Shown here piece by piece: positions 1 to 6,652 of a DNA stretch of 15,124 nucleotides. Origin of the DNA: Pseudomonadota bacterium (GTDB taxonomy: Bacteria > Desulfobacterota > DSM-4660 > Desulfatiglandales > B25-G16). The stretch is taken from contig JADFWK010000033.1 in the NCBI GenBank assembly GCA_015223015.1, positions 1-15,124 on the forward strand, read 5' to 3'. Each line of letters begins with the position of its first letter. The stretch's first letter is position 1. The notes beneath the pieces are model-generated. The model saw nothing but the letters and a program-made list of their open reading frames with translations, was not told the origin of the DNA and searched no databases. The position numbers and the translations under genes were made by a program.

Positions 1-495
1 GATATGCACCGGAAGACACACCAGACTATCAAAAAGGTTACCGAGGACATTGAGGAGCGGTTCCATTTTAATACCGCTATCAGCGCGATTATGGAACTGT
101 TTAATAAGATAAATCAGTTTCTCAATACGGGTGAAAAGATTTCACCGGTTGGCTGGTCGGTGATCAGGGAGGCAGTAGATGCCATGGTAGTACTCTTGCA
201 CCCAATAGTGCCACATATTACCGAAGAACTCTGGGGTGCTCTGGGTCATCGTGAGAGCCTGGTAACGATTTCATGGCCAACCTATACGGAAAAGGCCCTC
301 GAGAAAGAAACTTGCCTGGTGGTGGTACAGGTAAACGGTAAGGTGCGCAGCAGGATAGAGGTACCGGTATCATATGATGATCAGGAGATCCAAGATCAGG
401 CTTTAAGCGATGAGAGAGTTCAGCACTTCATCAATGATAAAACAATAAAGCGGGTCATTGTTGTTCAGAAAAAACTGGTAAACGTAGTGGTATGA
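1..495 (+). CDS. leuS: Leucyl-tRNA synthetase, C-terminal part (5' end outside window)
   Basis: LeuRS charges tRNA-Leu with leucine in the cytoplasm. The open frame enters from the left edge and holds 164 residues, about the last fifth of an enzyme that is usually 800-870 residues. The first ~105 residues resemble the class Ia anticodon-binding helical bundle (HPIVPHITEELW near residues 66-77, then the SWPTY segment). The rest is the small C-terminal domain, with VVVQVNGKVRSRIEVP around residues 107-122 and the closing TIKRVIVVQKKLVNVVV that I associate with bacterial LeuRS ends. The HIGH and KMSKS motifs lie upstream of the window. lptE follows within about 30 bases, so the two are probably co-transcribed. 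Identification is from family-specific C-terminal wording and is firm; only the upstream boundary is unknown. Confidence 0.95.
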   Translation, partial: DMHRKTHQTIKKVTEDIEERFHFNTAISAIMELFNKINQFLNTGEKISPVGWSVIREAVDAMVVLLHPIVPHITEELWGALGHRESLVTISWPTYTEKALEKETCLVVVQVNGKVRSRIEVPVSYDDQEIQDQALSDERVQHFINDKTIKRVIVVQKKLVNVVV

Positions 496-523
496 TCACA
501 AGATTATTTTGTGGTATTCAGAT

Positions 524-1120
524 ATGATTGGATTGAAAGTGAATGAAGCAAGCCGTGGCGGCCTTATTCACGGGCTTATGAGCCTCATAGTGATGGTTAT
601 ATTCTGCTCGCTTGCCTCTGGCTGTGGTTACTATTTCAGGCCTGCCGGCTCCGCTCTCAATGTGGACTTTGAATCCATAGCCATTCCTCCCTTTTCCAGC
701 ACCTCTTCTTATGCAGGAACGCAAGATGAATTTACCAGGATAGTGAGGCAAGAGTTCATAAGTCAGTCCAGGGTGCGGATAGAGGATGAATCTGCAGCGC
801 AGGCTGTCTTGCGGGGCCGTCTTTATTCGATCACCACGGAACCATTGGCCTATACCGTAACTCAGCAAACAGTACATGGATTCCTTTCAACGGACGAGGT
901 CACTGCATCACGGACCTTAAGAGTAAGGCTTGAGGTTACCGTAACGGATATGGCAACACGAGAGATAATTTGGCAAGACTCTAATCTTACCGAAACAGCC
1001 ATTTTTCAAGTAAGTTCTTCAGACCCACTTATAACACAATACAACCAGCGCATGGCACTGAGATCCATTGCTCAGGAGCTTGCAACGCGAATCTTTTCCC
1101 GAACCATGGAAAGGTTTTGA
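524..1120 (+). CDS. lptE: LPS-assembly lipoprotein LptE
   Basis: LptE is the outer-membrane lipoprotein that plugs and stabilises the LptD barrel during lipopolysaccharide insertion. From the ATG at 524 the protein has 198 residues. An in-frame TTG at 509 would add five; neither start has a clear ribosome-binding site, so the start is uncertain. The N-terminus is a lipoprotein signal: a hydrophobic run (LMSLIVMVIFCSLASGC) ending in lipobox LASGC, with the lipidated Cys at residue 34 of this start. The next segment, CGYYFRPAGSALNVDFESIA, is the usual LptE beginning, followed by an IPPF segment and an alpha/beta domain. The gene sits between leuS and holA, the order common in many Gram-negatives. 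Its TGA overlaps the holA ATG by one base, suggesting coupled translation. An antisense ORF inside it is only a shadow. Confidence 0.9.
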   Translation: MIGLKVNEASRGGLIHGLMSLIVMVIFCSLASGCGYYFRPAGSALNVDFESIAIPPFSSTSSYAGTQDEFTRIVRQEFISQSRVRIEDESAAQAVLRGRLYSITTEPLAYTVTQQTVHGFLSTDEVTASRTLRVRLEVTVTDMATREIIWQDSNLTETAIFQVSSSDPLITQYNQRMALRSIAQELATRIFSRTMERF

Positions 1121-2139
1121 TGGGAAATTTGGCACCTGAGAATGTCTTGCTTGATTTGAGGAAGGGTGCTCTGGCACCCTTTTATCTCTTTTATGGCCCT
1201 GAAGACTTCTGGCTTGAGATCACCCTCGATACCATCAAGAAAGACCTTATCTCTGAATCTATAAAGGAATTCAATTTAGAGATTCTCTATGGAGGGGAGA
1301 TTTCTCCAGAAGAGATACTCAACAGGGCCAGGTTGCTCCCGTTTATGTCTTCTCACCGATTGATTATCGTGAGGAGAACTGAAAGATTTGTCAAAGGAGA
1401 CCTTGAGCGCTTTCTTCCCTATTTGGAAAAACCCGTTGATTCCACCTGCATTATCTGGGTATCAGGCAAGGCAGAGTTGTCTGATGTCCTGTATAAACGG
1501 TGTAAGGAACTTGGCCGTGCCGTGCACTTTAGGAGGCTATCTGAACGACAGATTTACCCCTGGATCCAAAAAAGGGCAAAGGAACTCGGTTTGGTCATAC
1601 ACAGAGATGCATCCGCCTTTCTTTACCAGATAGTCGGAAATAGTCTCCGTGAGCTTCATAGTGAGATATCGAAACTTTCCCTGAGGCACCCCAACTCCAC
1701 AATAGACATAGAACATGTTAAGGAGTTAGCTACCTTTAGCAGGCTTTTCACTGTCTTCAATCTGGTAGACTATGTTTCTAAAAAGGATGCCCTTCGTGCT
1801 CTGGAAGCCCTGAACAGACTTTTTGACACACAGGGTCGAGATTCGAGCGCTGCCTTGGGGATTTTGGGCATGTTAGCACGGCAGATGAGACTTCTCTTGA
1901 GGACTAAGGCAGGACTCAAGAACGGAAAAGAGAAGCACGGGGTAGTCGAGAGATTGAGACCACTCCCTCACTTTGTGATCGAAAAATGTATCGCCCAGGA
2001 AAGGATGTGGCAGGAAAGAGAGCTCGAAGATGCCTTGGAACAACTCTATGATGCAGATGGATTAGTTAGGGTTGGCTCAAAGGGGGATCTTGTGGTGGAG
2101 AGTCTAATTTTTCGCCTTTGTCTTCCTCAGAATCAGTAA
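1120..2139 (+). CDS. holA: DNA polymerase III subunit delta
   Basis: HolA is the clamp-loader subunit that opens the beta sliding clamp. The ATG at 1120 is preceded by GGAAAGG at 1108-1114, a good ribosome-binding site with 5-base spacing. An in-frame TTG one codon earlier is less likely. The product has 339 residues, normal for the family (about 330-350). The N-terminus has the typical APFYLFYGPEDFWLEI segment (residues ~20-35) in place of a true Walker A, as expected for the delta subunit. It is followed by the LPFMSSHRLIIVRR region (~residues 72-85), a helical middle, and a C-terminal collar region including LGMLARQMRLLL. It overlaps the end of lptE by one base. Its 3' end overlaps the convergent rpsT by 74 bp, which is unusual for two essential genes. 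Confidence 0.93.
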   Translation: MGNLAPENVLLDLRKGALAPFYLFYGPEDFWLEITLDTIKKDLISESIKEFNLEILYGGEISPEEILNRARLLPFMSSHRLIIVRRTERFVKGDLERFLPYLEKPVDSTCIIWVSGKAELSDVLYKRCKELGRAVHFRRLSERQIYPWIQKRAKELGLVIHRDASAFLYQIVGNSLRELHSEISKLSLRHPNSTIDIEHVKELATFSRLFTVFNLVDYVSKKDALRALEALNRLFDTQGRDSSAALGILGMLARQMRLLLRTKAGLKNGKEKHGVVERLRPLPHFVIEKCIAQERMWQERELEDALEQLYDADGLVRVGSKGDLVVESLIFRLCLPQNQ

Positions 2140-2401
2140 CAGCAAGCTTGTTTACCTGGAGAGTTAGTCGAGAGATCTTTCTGCTTGCGGTGTTTTTGTG
2201 CATGATACCTTTCGTCTGAACCTTCTGAAGAATAGAAATAGCCTTTGAAAGGGATAGGCGTGCATCTTCGATTCCTTTGTTTTCTATAGCCAGCCGTACC
2301 TCGTTGATGGCATTTTTGGCGCGTGTTTTGTAACCCATGTTTCGAGTTCTTTGTACCCGGTTTTGTCTTGCTCGTTTAATAGCAGATTTATGAGTTGCCA
2401 A
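2066..2401 (-). CDS. rpsT: 30S ribosomal protein S20, TTG start, C-terminal extension
   Basis: S20 binds 16S rRNA early in small-subunit assembly. The start is a TTG at 2401: AGGAGG (2414-2409, minus strand) lies seven bases upstream, and the residues that follow, ATHKSAIKRARQ, are the canonical S20 N-terminus. A longer frame reaching 2464 adds only non-conserved residues. The product has 111 residues against the usual 86-88. Residues 1-87 form the basic helical core, ending around RLTLQVNKLA. Residues 88-111 are an acidic, proline-rich tail (TDSEEDKGEK...PPQDPP) unlike S20. Residue 88 is encoded at 2140-2138, so the whole tail and stop lie in the antisense of the holA 3' end. A likely explanation is loss of the original stop and read-through into the neighbour. 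Confidence 0.95.
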   Translation of the reverse strand: MATHKSAIKRARQNRVQRTRNMGYKTRAKNAINEVRLAIENKGIEDARLSLSKAISILQKVQTKGIMHKNTASRKISRLTLQVNKLAVTDSEEDKGEKLDSPPQDPPLSQP

Positions 2402-2448
2402 GTTGTTACCTCCTCGTACCCTGGATAGACATGCTTTTTGTTGAGCGA

Positions 2449-2477
2449 ACACTAACCTAATCACTAAATCCTGTCAA
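2449..2477 (-). promoter_or_regulatory. Candidate sigma70 promoter for rpsT
   Basis: On the minus strand a perfect TTGACA (2477-2472) is followed 17 bases later by TAGTGT (2454-2449), a weak -10 matching 3 of 6 positions. Transcription would begin near 2442, giving a leader of about 40 bases to the TTG start of rpsT. The -35 box lies just upstream of the murJ start, so the two divergent genes share a very compact control region. Confidence 0.5.
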
Positions 2478-2484
2478 GGTTTTT

Positions 2485-4065
2485 ATGAATGAAAATGAGC
2501 TTGTCACAAAGGCAGCAGGGATAGTCGGTATCTTCACCTTCCTCAGCAGAATTCTGGGACTGGCCAGAGACATCCTTATCGCCAATTTCTTTGGCTCTGG
2601 TATGTCTGCAGATGCATTTTTTGTTGCATTCCGCATTCCAAATCTTTTGAGGAGGCTCTTTGCAGAGGGATCGTTTTCAGTCGCCTTTATCCCCGTTTTT
2701 ACCGAATACTTGCAGAAAAGATCAAAGCAGGAAGCCTTTGTATTAGCGCGCGTTGTCTTAACATTTCTGATCATTATTCTTACTGCTATTACTCTTGTCG
2801 GTATTGTTCTTTCCCCATTGATTGTAAGAATTATCGCCCCGGGGTTTGGAGGTATAGGTGAAAAATATGCCCTCACGGTTCTCTTAACCAGGATCATGTT
2901 TCCTTATATATTCCTGGTTAGCGTGTTGGCCCTTTTTATGAGTATCCTCAACTCTCTTAAGCATTTTGCAGCACCTGCCATGGCTCCGGTTTTTCTCAAT
3001 CTCAGTATGATTGGTGCCCTCCTTTTTTTGGCCCCCTCCATGAAAACGCCAACAGTCGGACTGGCTATTGGCGTGATAGTAGGAGGGTTTCTTCAAGTGG
3101 CATTGCAGATCCCCTTCCTGGTCGGTAAGGGTTTCTCCTTTGGCTTCACATGGAATCCGGCGCATCCGGCTTTGAAGAAGATTGGTGCGCTTATGGTACC
3201 CATCATCTTCGGTTCCGCCATCTATCAAATAAACCAATTAGTAGGCACACTCTTAGCCTCCCTTCTCAGGGAAGGGAGCGTTTCTTATCTCTACTATGCA
3301 GATAGACTCGTCCAGTTTCCCCTCGGTGTTTTTGCCATAGCAATTAGCACAGCTGTTTTGCCATCTCTTTCAAGAGAGGCGGCAGCGGGAGATTTGGAGC
3401 GGCTTAAGGAAACCCTTTCTCATGCTTTGCGGCTTACTATGTTTATCACCATTCCAGCAATGATAGGATTGATTATTTTACGGGAGCCGATTATCAGGCT
3501 TTTATTTCAGAGGGGTGCCTTTGATCCAACCACAACGATCATGACTGCGCGGGCCCTTCTGTATTATTCTATAGGTCTGTGGGCTTTTGCTGCCCTAAGG
3601 ATCTTTGTGTCGGCTTTTTACTCCCTGCAGGATACCAAGACCCCAGTGAAGGTGGCAGTGGTTGCTATGCTGGTGAATATCATCCTTTCTGTTATATTAA
3701 TGCATACCGCTCTCGAGCATGGAGGCTTGGCCCTGGCCCTTTCCCTTGCCTCCACCTTGCAACTCGTTATGCTTATCGTTTTGCTGCGAAAGCGTCTGGG
3801 AGGTATTGGGGGGAGGGTAGTGGTGGCCTCAATGGTACGATCTCTTCTTGCGTCCTTCATTATGGGTGCCTGTGTTTATCTGCTGGCCTTTAGGATATTA
3901 GCTGGTGTGCTGGGCCAGGGCGTTTTCTCTCTTGCCTTTGGCATCCTTGTGGTAGTTTGTGCAGGCCTAGCTATATTCCTTATTTCAGCAAAGGCGTTAG
4001 GGAGCCAAGAGCTGTCATACCTGACAAACTTATTCAACCTCTCGAAAAAGAGGGAGCAAACATAG
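2485..4065 (+). CDS. murJ: Lipid II flippase MurJ (MviN)
   Basis: MurJ moves the peptidoglycan precursor lipid II across the inner membrane. It belongs to the MOP exporter superfamily. The product has 526 residues, normal for the family, and is almost entirely hydrophobic segments consistent with about 14 transmembrane helices. The N-terminal signature is clear: RILGLARDILIANFFG around residues 21-36, then the stretch AFRIPNLLRRLFAEGSFSVA around residues 48-67, containing conserved basic residues of the central cavity. The middle carries YYADRLVQFPLGVFAIAI and LPSLSREAA, also typical. The ATG at 2485 is preceded by a modest AAGG at 2476-2479. The gene diverges from rpsT and is followed by a 230-base gap before the tRNA, so it is probably the last gene of its transcript. 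Several antisense ORFs inside it are shadows. Confidence 0.95.
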   Translation: MNENELVTKAAGIVGIFTFLSRILGLARDILIANFFGSGMSADAFFVAFRIPNLLRRLFAEGSFSVAFIPVFTEYLQKRSKQEAFVLARVVLTFLIIILTAITLVGIVLSPLIVRIIAPGFGGIGEKYALTVLLTRIMFPYIFLVSVLALFMSILNSLKHFAAPAMAPVFLNLSMIGALLFLAPSMKTPTVGLAIGVIVGGFLQVALQIPFLVGKGFSFGFTWNPAHPALKKIGALMVPIIFGSAIYQINQLVGTLLASLLREGSVSYLYYADRLVQFPLGVFAIAISTAVLPSLSREAAAGDLERLKETLSHALRLTMFITIPAMIGLIILREPIIRLLFQRGAFDPTTTIMTARALLYYSIGLWAFAALRIFVSAFYSLQDTKTPVKVAVVAMLVNIILSVILMHTALEHGGLALALSLASTLQLVMLIVLLRKRLGGIGGRVVVASMVRSLLASFIMGACVYLLAFRILAGVLGQGVFSLAFGILVVVCAGLAIFLISAKALGSQELSYLTNLFNLSKKREQT

Positions 4066-4188
4066 AAAAGGGAACTCGCAATATTTGATTCATTCGCAAA
4101 AAGTCGAAAACATCAGGATTTGGAGTAATGCGACTACGTATAACTACTTAAGATAATTTAGAATTCCTAAATTCCTAAATTCGCAATT

Positions 4189-4214
4189 GCCTGTAAAAAG
4201 GACTTTCTACAGGC
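4189..4214 (+). other. Stem-loop between murJ and tRNA-Ala
   Basis: GCCTGTA at 4189-4195 pairs perfectly with TACAGGC at 4208-4214. After one mismatch the AAA/TTT bases inside can extend the stem around a GGAC loop. No run of T follows, so it is not a standard intrinsic terminator. It could be a processing site, a transcript end for murJ by another mechanism, or chance. Just upstream (4161-4180) is a short AT-rich direct repeat of AATTCCTA. Nothing else is seen in the 4066-4292 gap. Confidence 0.35.
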
Positions 4215-4292
4215 GCATCAATATTTATCTTGAATACAAAATCAAAACATGGCAGATTTAGCCTGTTACGTGTCGGCAACAGCCTGGAAAGT

Positions 4293-4368
4293 GGGGATGT
4301 AGCTCAGATGGGAGAGCGGTACGTTCGCAACGTACAGGTCAGGGGTTCGATTCCCCTCATCTCCACCA
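4293..4368 (+). tRNA. tRNA-Ala, anticodon CGC
   Basis: A full cloverleaf folds by eye: acceptor GGGGATG (4293-4299) with CATCTCC (4358-4364), D stem GCTC/GAGC (4302-4305, 4314-4317), anticodon stem GTACG/CGTAC (4319-4323, 4331-4335) and T stem AGGGG/CCCCT (4341-4345, 4353-4357). The seven-base anticodon loop is TTCGCAA, giving anticodon CGC (4326-4328), which reads GCG. The third acceptor pair is G-U (4295 with 4362), the G3:U70 pair that alanyl-tRNA synthetase recognises, so identity rests on two independent features. Discriminator A and an encoded CCA are present (4365-4368). It lies only 26 bases before hisB and reads the same way, so one transcript could carry both. Confidence 0.97.
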
Positions 4369-4394
4369 AAACGTTAAAACTGAGGAGGTATTGA

Positions 4395-4982
4395 GTGCCA
4401 AGAAGTGCTGAGGTTGAGCGAAGGACCAAGGAGACAGATATCCAGATAACGCTTAATCTGGATGGAAAGGGGCTCTCCTCTATTGATACAAGTATCCCTT
4501 TCCTCGATCATATGTTTGAGTTGATGGCAGCCCATGGGTTTATGGATCTTACTGTCAAGGCAAAGGGAGATACCGAAATCGATTATCATCATACAGTTGA
4601 AGATCTTGGTATCTGCCTGGGTCAGGCCATCAGCAAGGCTTTGGGCGAAAAAAAGGCCATAAAGAGATACGGTAAGGCAAGCATTCCCATGGATGAGGCC
4701 CTCGCCCAGGTGGTGATTGATATCTCAAACAGGCCCTATCTTTCCTATAAGGTACCCTTAGAAACAAGTTTGACCGGAAAATTTGACGTAGGGATTCTCA
4801 GCGAGTTTTTTAGAGCCCTGGTAAATCATGCGGGCCTTACCATGCATATTGAGCTTGTTTCTGGTGATGATGCGCATCACAGTGCCGAGGCAATTTTTAA
4901 GGCCTTTGCACGGGCACTTGACGATGCCTCTCAAAGGGAAGAAAGGCTTGAGGGTGTCCCATCCACCAAGGGGCTCTTATAG
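4395..4982 (+). CDS. hisB: Imidazoleglycerol-phosphate dehydratase
   Basis: HisB dehydrates imidazole-glycerol phosphate to imidazole-acetol phosphate, the sixth step of histidine synthesis, using a di-manganese centre. The start is a GTG at 4395 with a strong GAGGAGG six bases upstream. The product has 195 residues, the usual length of the monofunctional enzyme. Metal-ligand motifs are intact and show the internal duplication of the fold: FLDHM (H39), AHGF (H47), DYHHTVED (H65, H66, E69) and the second half's DAHHSAEAIFKAFARAL (H161, H162, E165). The N-terminal RSAEVERRTKET segment is also standard. There is no phosphatase domain as in the bifunctional enterobacterial form. No other his gene is in the window, so hisB is detached from any his operon here and may be expressed with the tRNA-Ala just upstream. 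Confidence 0.97.
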   Translation: MPRSAEVERRTKETDIQITLNLDGKGLSSIDTSIPFLDHMFELMAAHGFMDLTVKAKGDTEIDYHHTVEDLGICLGQAISKALGEKKAIKRYGKASIPMDEALAQVVIDISNRPYLSYKVPLETSLTGKFDVGILSEFFRALVNHAGLTMHIELVSGDDAHHSAEAIFKAFARALDDASQREERLEGVPSTKGLL

Positions 4983-5321
4983 CAAGTCCTTTTCACACCC
5001 AAAAACATCTCGTCATCAGTATTTCTCTTTTCCTTCTTGTTTTTCTTTCCAGCCGTCAAATCTATGACTATCAGTATGAATAGAGTGCGTGTTTTCCTGG
5101 ATGCAGTTTTATGCGGGTATGTGTACCGCTACCGCACCAGCCTGTGTCGCCTTTGACCTCCATGAAGCCCCAGTTATCTCTACCTAAGAACCTTCTTGAT
5201 GTTTCAACATTCGGAAGGAGTGGAAGCAAATGGCTTACAGCCCGAGAGCTTGCTCAAATGGGGCTCCACAACATGGTAGAACAGATGTGCCCGCTTTTTT
5301 GAACCTAGCCAATTTTTTTAC

Positions 5322-5358
5322 TTGACAGGGGTCTTTAAAAATGTTCATATTCTGAACA
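5322..5358 (+). promoter_or_regulatory. Candidate promoter with dyad operator
   Basis: A perfect TTGACA at 5322-5327 is followed at promoter distance by a perfect inverted repeat, TGTTCA (5342-5347) and TGAACA (5353-5358), separated by TATTC. The dyad covers the place where a -10 box would fall; the best hexamer at 17-base spacing, TCATAT at 5345, is poor. The geometry suits a dimeric repressor covering the -10 region. The nearest downstream gene is the four-helix-bundle ORF at 5500, about 140 bases away, so the target is uncertain. Confidence 0.35.
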
Positions 5359-5446
5359 CTCTTTTATCCCAGCAGAGAGATAGAAAAACGCAATATTATC
5401 AGTATGTTATAGCCTTTATTCTGATGTAAACTACGGGGCGGAGCTG

Positions 5447-5474
5447 TCCGCGCAAAGAGCAGTGAGCATAGCGC
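5447..5474 (-). repeat. Degenerate 7-base tandem tract, left of four-helix-bundle gene
   Basis: Read on the minus strand, consecutive seven-base units run GCGCTAT (5474-5468), GCTCACT (5467-5461), GCTCTTT (5460-5454) and GCGCGGA (5453-5447). It is the same unit family and period as the tract on the other side of the gene (5871-5912), but in opposite orientation. Confidence 0.6.
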
Positions 5475-5888
5475 ATAGTGTAAAGGAGACAGGAAAAGGA
5501 TGGTAAAGTTTCGATTTCAAGACTTGCAGATATGGCAGTTAGCTATAGAAATAGCTGACAAATTATTCGATATCGCTGAGATGCTGGAGAAAAGAAAGCT
5601 TTACCGTTTTGCCGAGCAATTGCGGGGCGCAGGAATGTCGATGCCAAACAATATAGCTGAAGGTTCTGGTTCGGACTCTACAAAGGATTTCGCTAATTTT
5701 CTGAATATTGCTAGGCGCTCGACTTTTGAGAATGCAAATATAATTCTACTGCTAAGACGAAGAAATTTAATTGATTCAGAAATTGAAAGTCAAATACTTG
5801 AAGAGCTGGACAAACTGAGTCGAAAAATAACAAGCTTCAAGAAATCACTTAAATAGCGAACGCACGCCTTGCTCTTTGCTCTTTGCGC
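5450..5888. mobile_element. Putative four-helix-bundle cassette bounded by 12-bp inverted repeats
   Basis: GCGCAAAGAGCA at 5450-5461 and its exact reverse complement TGCTCTTTGCGC at 5877-5888 enclose the four-helix-bundle gene and little else (439 bp). Both arms lie inside seven-base tandem tracts. Proteins of this family are known from intervening sequences in 23S rRNA genes, which are also bounded by inverted repeats, so an IVS-like movable unit is plausible. No target-site duplication was recognised and no transposase is present, so mobility is inference. Confidence 0.45.
5500..5856 (+). CDS. Four-helix-bundle protein (S23 / IVS-type family)
   Basis: This is a small protein of 118 residues, typical for the family once called 'S23 ribosomal protein' because it is encoded in intervening sequences of some 23S rRNA genes. 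The N-terminal FQDLQIWQLAIEIADKLFDI (residues 5-24) and the middle FAEQLRGAGMSMPNNIAEGSG (residues 38-58) are the family hallmarks; the rest predicts as amphipathic helices. Relatives include Avd, the accessory protein of diversity-generating retroelements, but no reverse transcriptase or template repeat is present here. The ATG at 5500 has AGGAGA about 12 bases upstream and AAAAGG directly adjoining, so initiation may be inefficient. The gene is enclosed by inverted repeats and seven-base tandem tracts, unlike the core genes upstream, which suggests acquisition. Its cellular role is unknown; a homo-pentameric nucleic-acid-binding bundle is known for relatives. Confidence 0.88.
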   Translation: MVKFRFQDLQIWQLAIEIADKLFDIAEMLEKRKLYRFAEQLRGAGMSMPNNIAEGSGSDSTKDFANFLNIARRSTFENANIILLLRRRNLIDSEIESQILEELDKLSRKITSFKKSLK

Positions 5889-5912
5889 CATGCGCTCTGC
5901 GCACTGCTTTAC
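5871..5912 (+). repeat. Degenerate 7-base tandem tract, right of four-helix-bundle gene
   Basis: Six units in strict seven-base register start 14 bases after the stop codon: GCTCTTT twice, then GCGCCAT, GCGCTCT, GCGCACT and GCTTTAC. The unit consensus is close to GCKCYNT. The tract overlaps the right arm of the 12-bp inverted repeat. Confidence 0.65.
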
Positions 5913-6000
5913 AGATTCACCGCATTAATCTCAAATCCCGGTTTTACCTTCAGCGTACTAATTTACGTAACGGTCTCACTATAAGCTTCTGTGCTAAAAG

Positions 6001-6582
6001 ATGGATCCGCAAGATCTTAGATCCCTTCAACTCCTTGAAGAGATAGACAATAATCATAGCCCGAGCCAGAGAGACCTGGCCCAAAAGCTGAATATCTCAC
6101 TCGGTCTGGTAAATTCTTTTATCAAACGGCTCGCAACAAAGGGATACGTGAAGATCACAACCATCCCCAGAAATCGGGTAAAGTACATACTTACACCAAA
6201 GGGATTCACGGAAAAGAGTCGGCTTACCTATGAATTTATCCAGTATTCTTTTCATTTTTACAAAAGAGCAATCAGGGATATTGAGCGCTTACTCAATGAT
6301 TTTCAGAAGAAGGGCGTTAAAAAGGTAGTTTTCTATGGTGCGAATGACTTGGCTGAGATTGCTTTTATATCTCTAAGGGGTACCGACATACAGCTGATAG
6401 GGGTGGCAGACGAGGAAAAACAGGGGAAAGACTTTTTGGGTTTCACGGTCAAACCGATAACAGAATTAAAAAAAGCAGGATTTGACAGGATTATTGTGAC
6501 GACTATTGATTCGAAGGAGGCTCAACTCGATAAGCTATTGGGAAAAAAGATTCCCAGAGAAAAGATTGTTATGCTCGGGTAG
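6001..6582 (+). CDS. Winged-helix regulator with C-terminal Rossmann-like domain (EPS-associated type)
   Basis: This 193-residue protein has two domains. Residues ~8-75 form a MarR/Lrp-like winged helix: SQRDLAQKLNISLGLVNSFIKRLATKGYV (22-50) gives the helix-turn-helix and recognition helix, and VKYILTPKGF (60-69) the wing and linker seen in EPS-associated MarR-type regulators. A coiled helical linker (~75-105) leads to a Rossmann-like alpha/beta domain from ~108, with KKVVFYGANDLAEIAF and DIQLIGVADE, resembling nucleotide- or sugar-nucleotide-binding modules such as the N-terminus of PglD-like proteins. The ligand cannot be told from sequence; a sugar nucleotide fits, since ugd follows by 70 bases on the same strand. 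No strong ribosome-binding site precedes the ATG (only AAAAG). A perfect TTACGTAA palindrome at 5963-5970 and TATAAG at 5980 lie upstream and could be its control site. Confidence 0.8.
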   Translation: MDPQDLRSLQLLEEIDNNHSPSQRDLAQKLNISLGLVNSFIKRLATKGYVKITTIPRNRVKYILTPKGFTEKSRLTYEFIQYSFHFYKRAIRDIERLLNDFQKKGVKKVVFYGANDLAEIAFISLRGTDIQLIGVADEEKQGKDFLGFTVKPITELKKAGFDRIIVTTIDSKEAQLDKLLGKKIPREKIVMLG

Positions 6583-6652
6583 AAAAGAGTCTGCGCCCAG
6601 AAGACGTGGTTTCTCACAGTGAAATGAAACAAGTGCCAGGAGGAAATCTGCA

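Larger units (their letters stand above)
4983..5499. other. Gene-poor stretch after hisB, with an orphan promoter/operator-like site
   Basis: No convincing gene is seen in these 517 bases. An open frame at 5162-5302 (46 codons from an ATG without a ribosome-binding site, ending MVEQMCPLF) has a protein-like segment, GSKWLTARELAQMG, but I cannot place it; it may be gene debris. A pyrimidine-rich run follows hisB near 5025-5055. A TTGACA occurs at 5322, followed by a perfect dyad (separate entry). GCGGA/TCCGC at 5438-5442/5447-5451 can form a small hairpin next to the inverted repeat that opens the four-helix-bundle cassette. Confidence 0.4.

Noticed and set aside
4189..4214. Intrinsic terminator for murJ.
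   Set aside because: The stem is good but no T-run follows, so it was listed only as a stem-loop.
5162..5302. A 46-codon ORF with segment GSKWLTARELAQMG.
   Set aside because: It has no ribosome-binding site, no recognised family and a gene-poor setting; it is mentioned in the gap description only.
5500..5856. Possible diversity-generating retroelement, since Avd is a four-helix-bundle relative.
   Set aside because: No reverse transcriptase and no template/variable repeat pair with adenine-biased changes were seen in the window.
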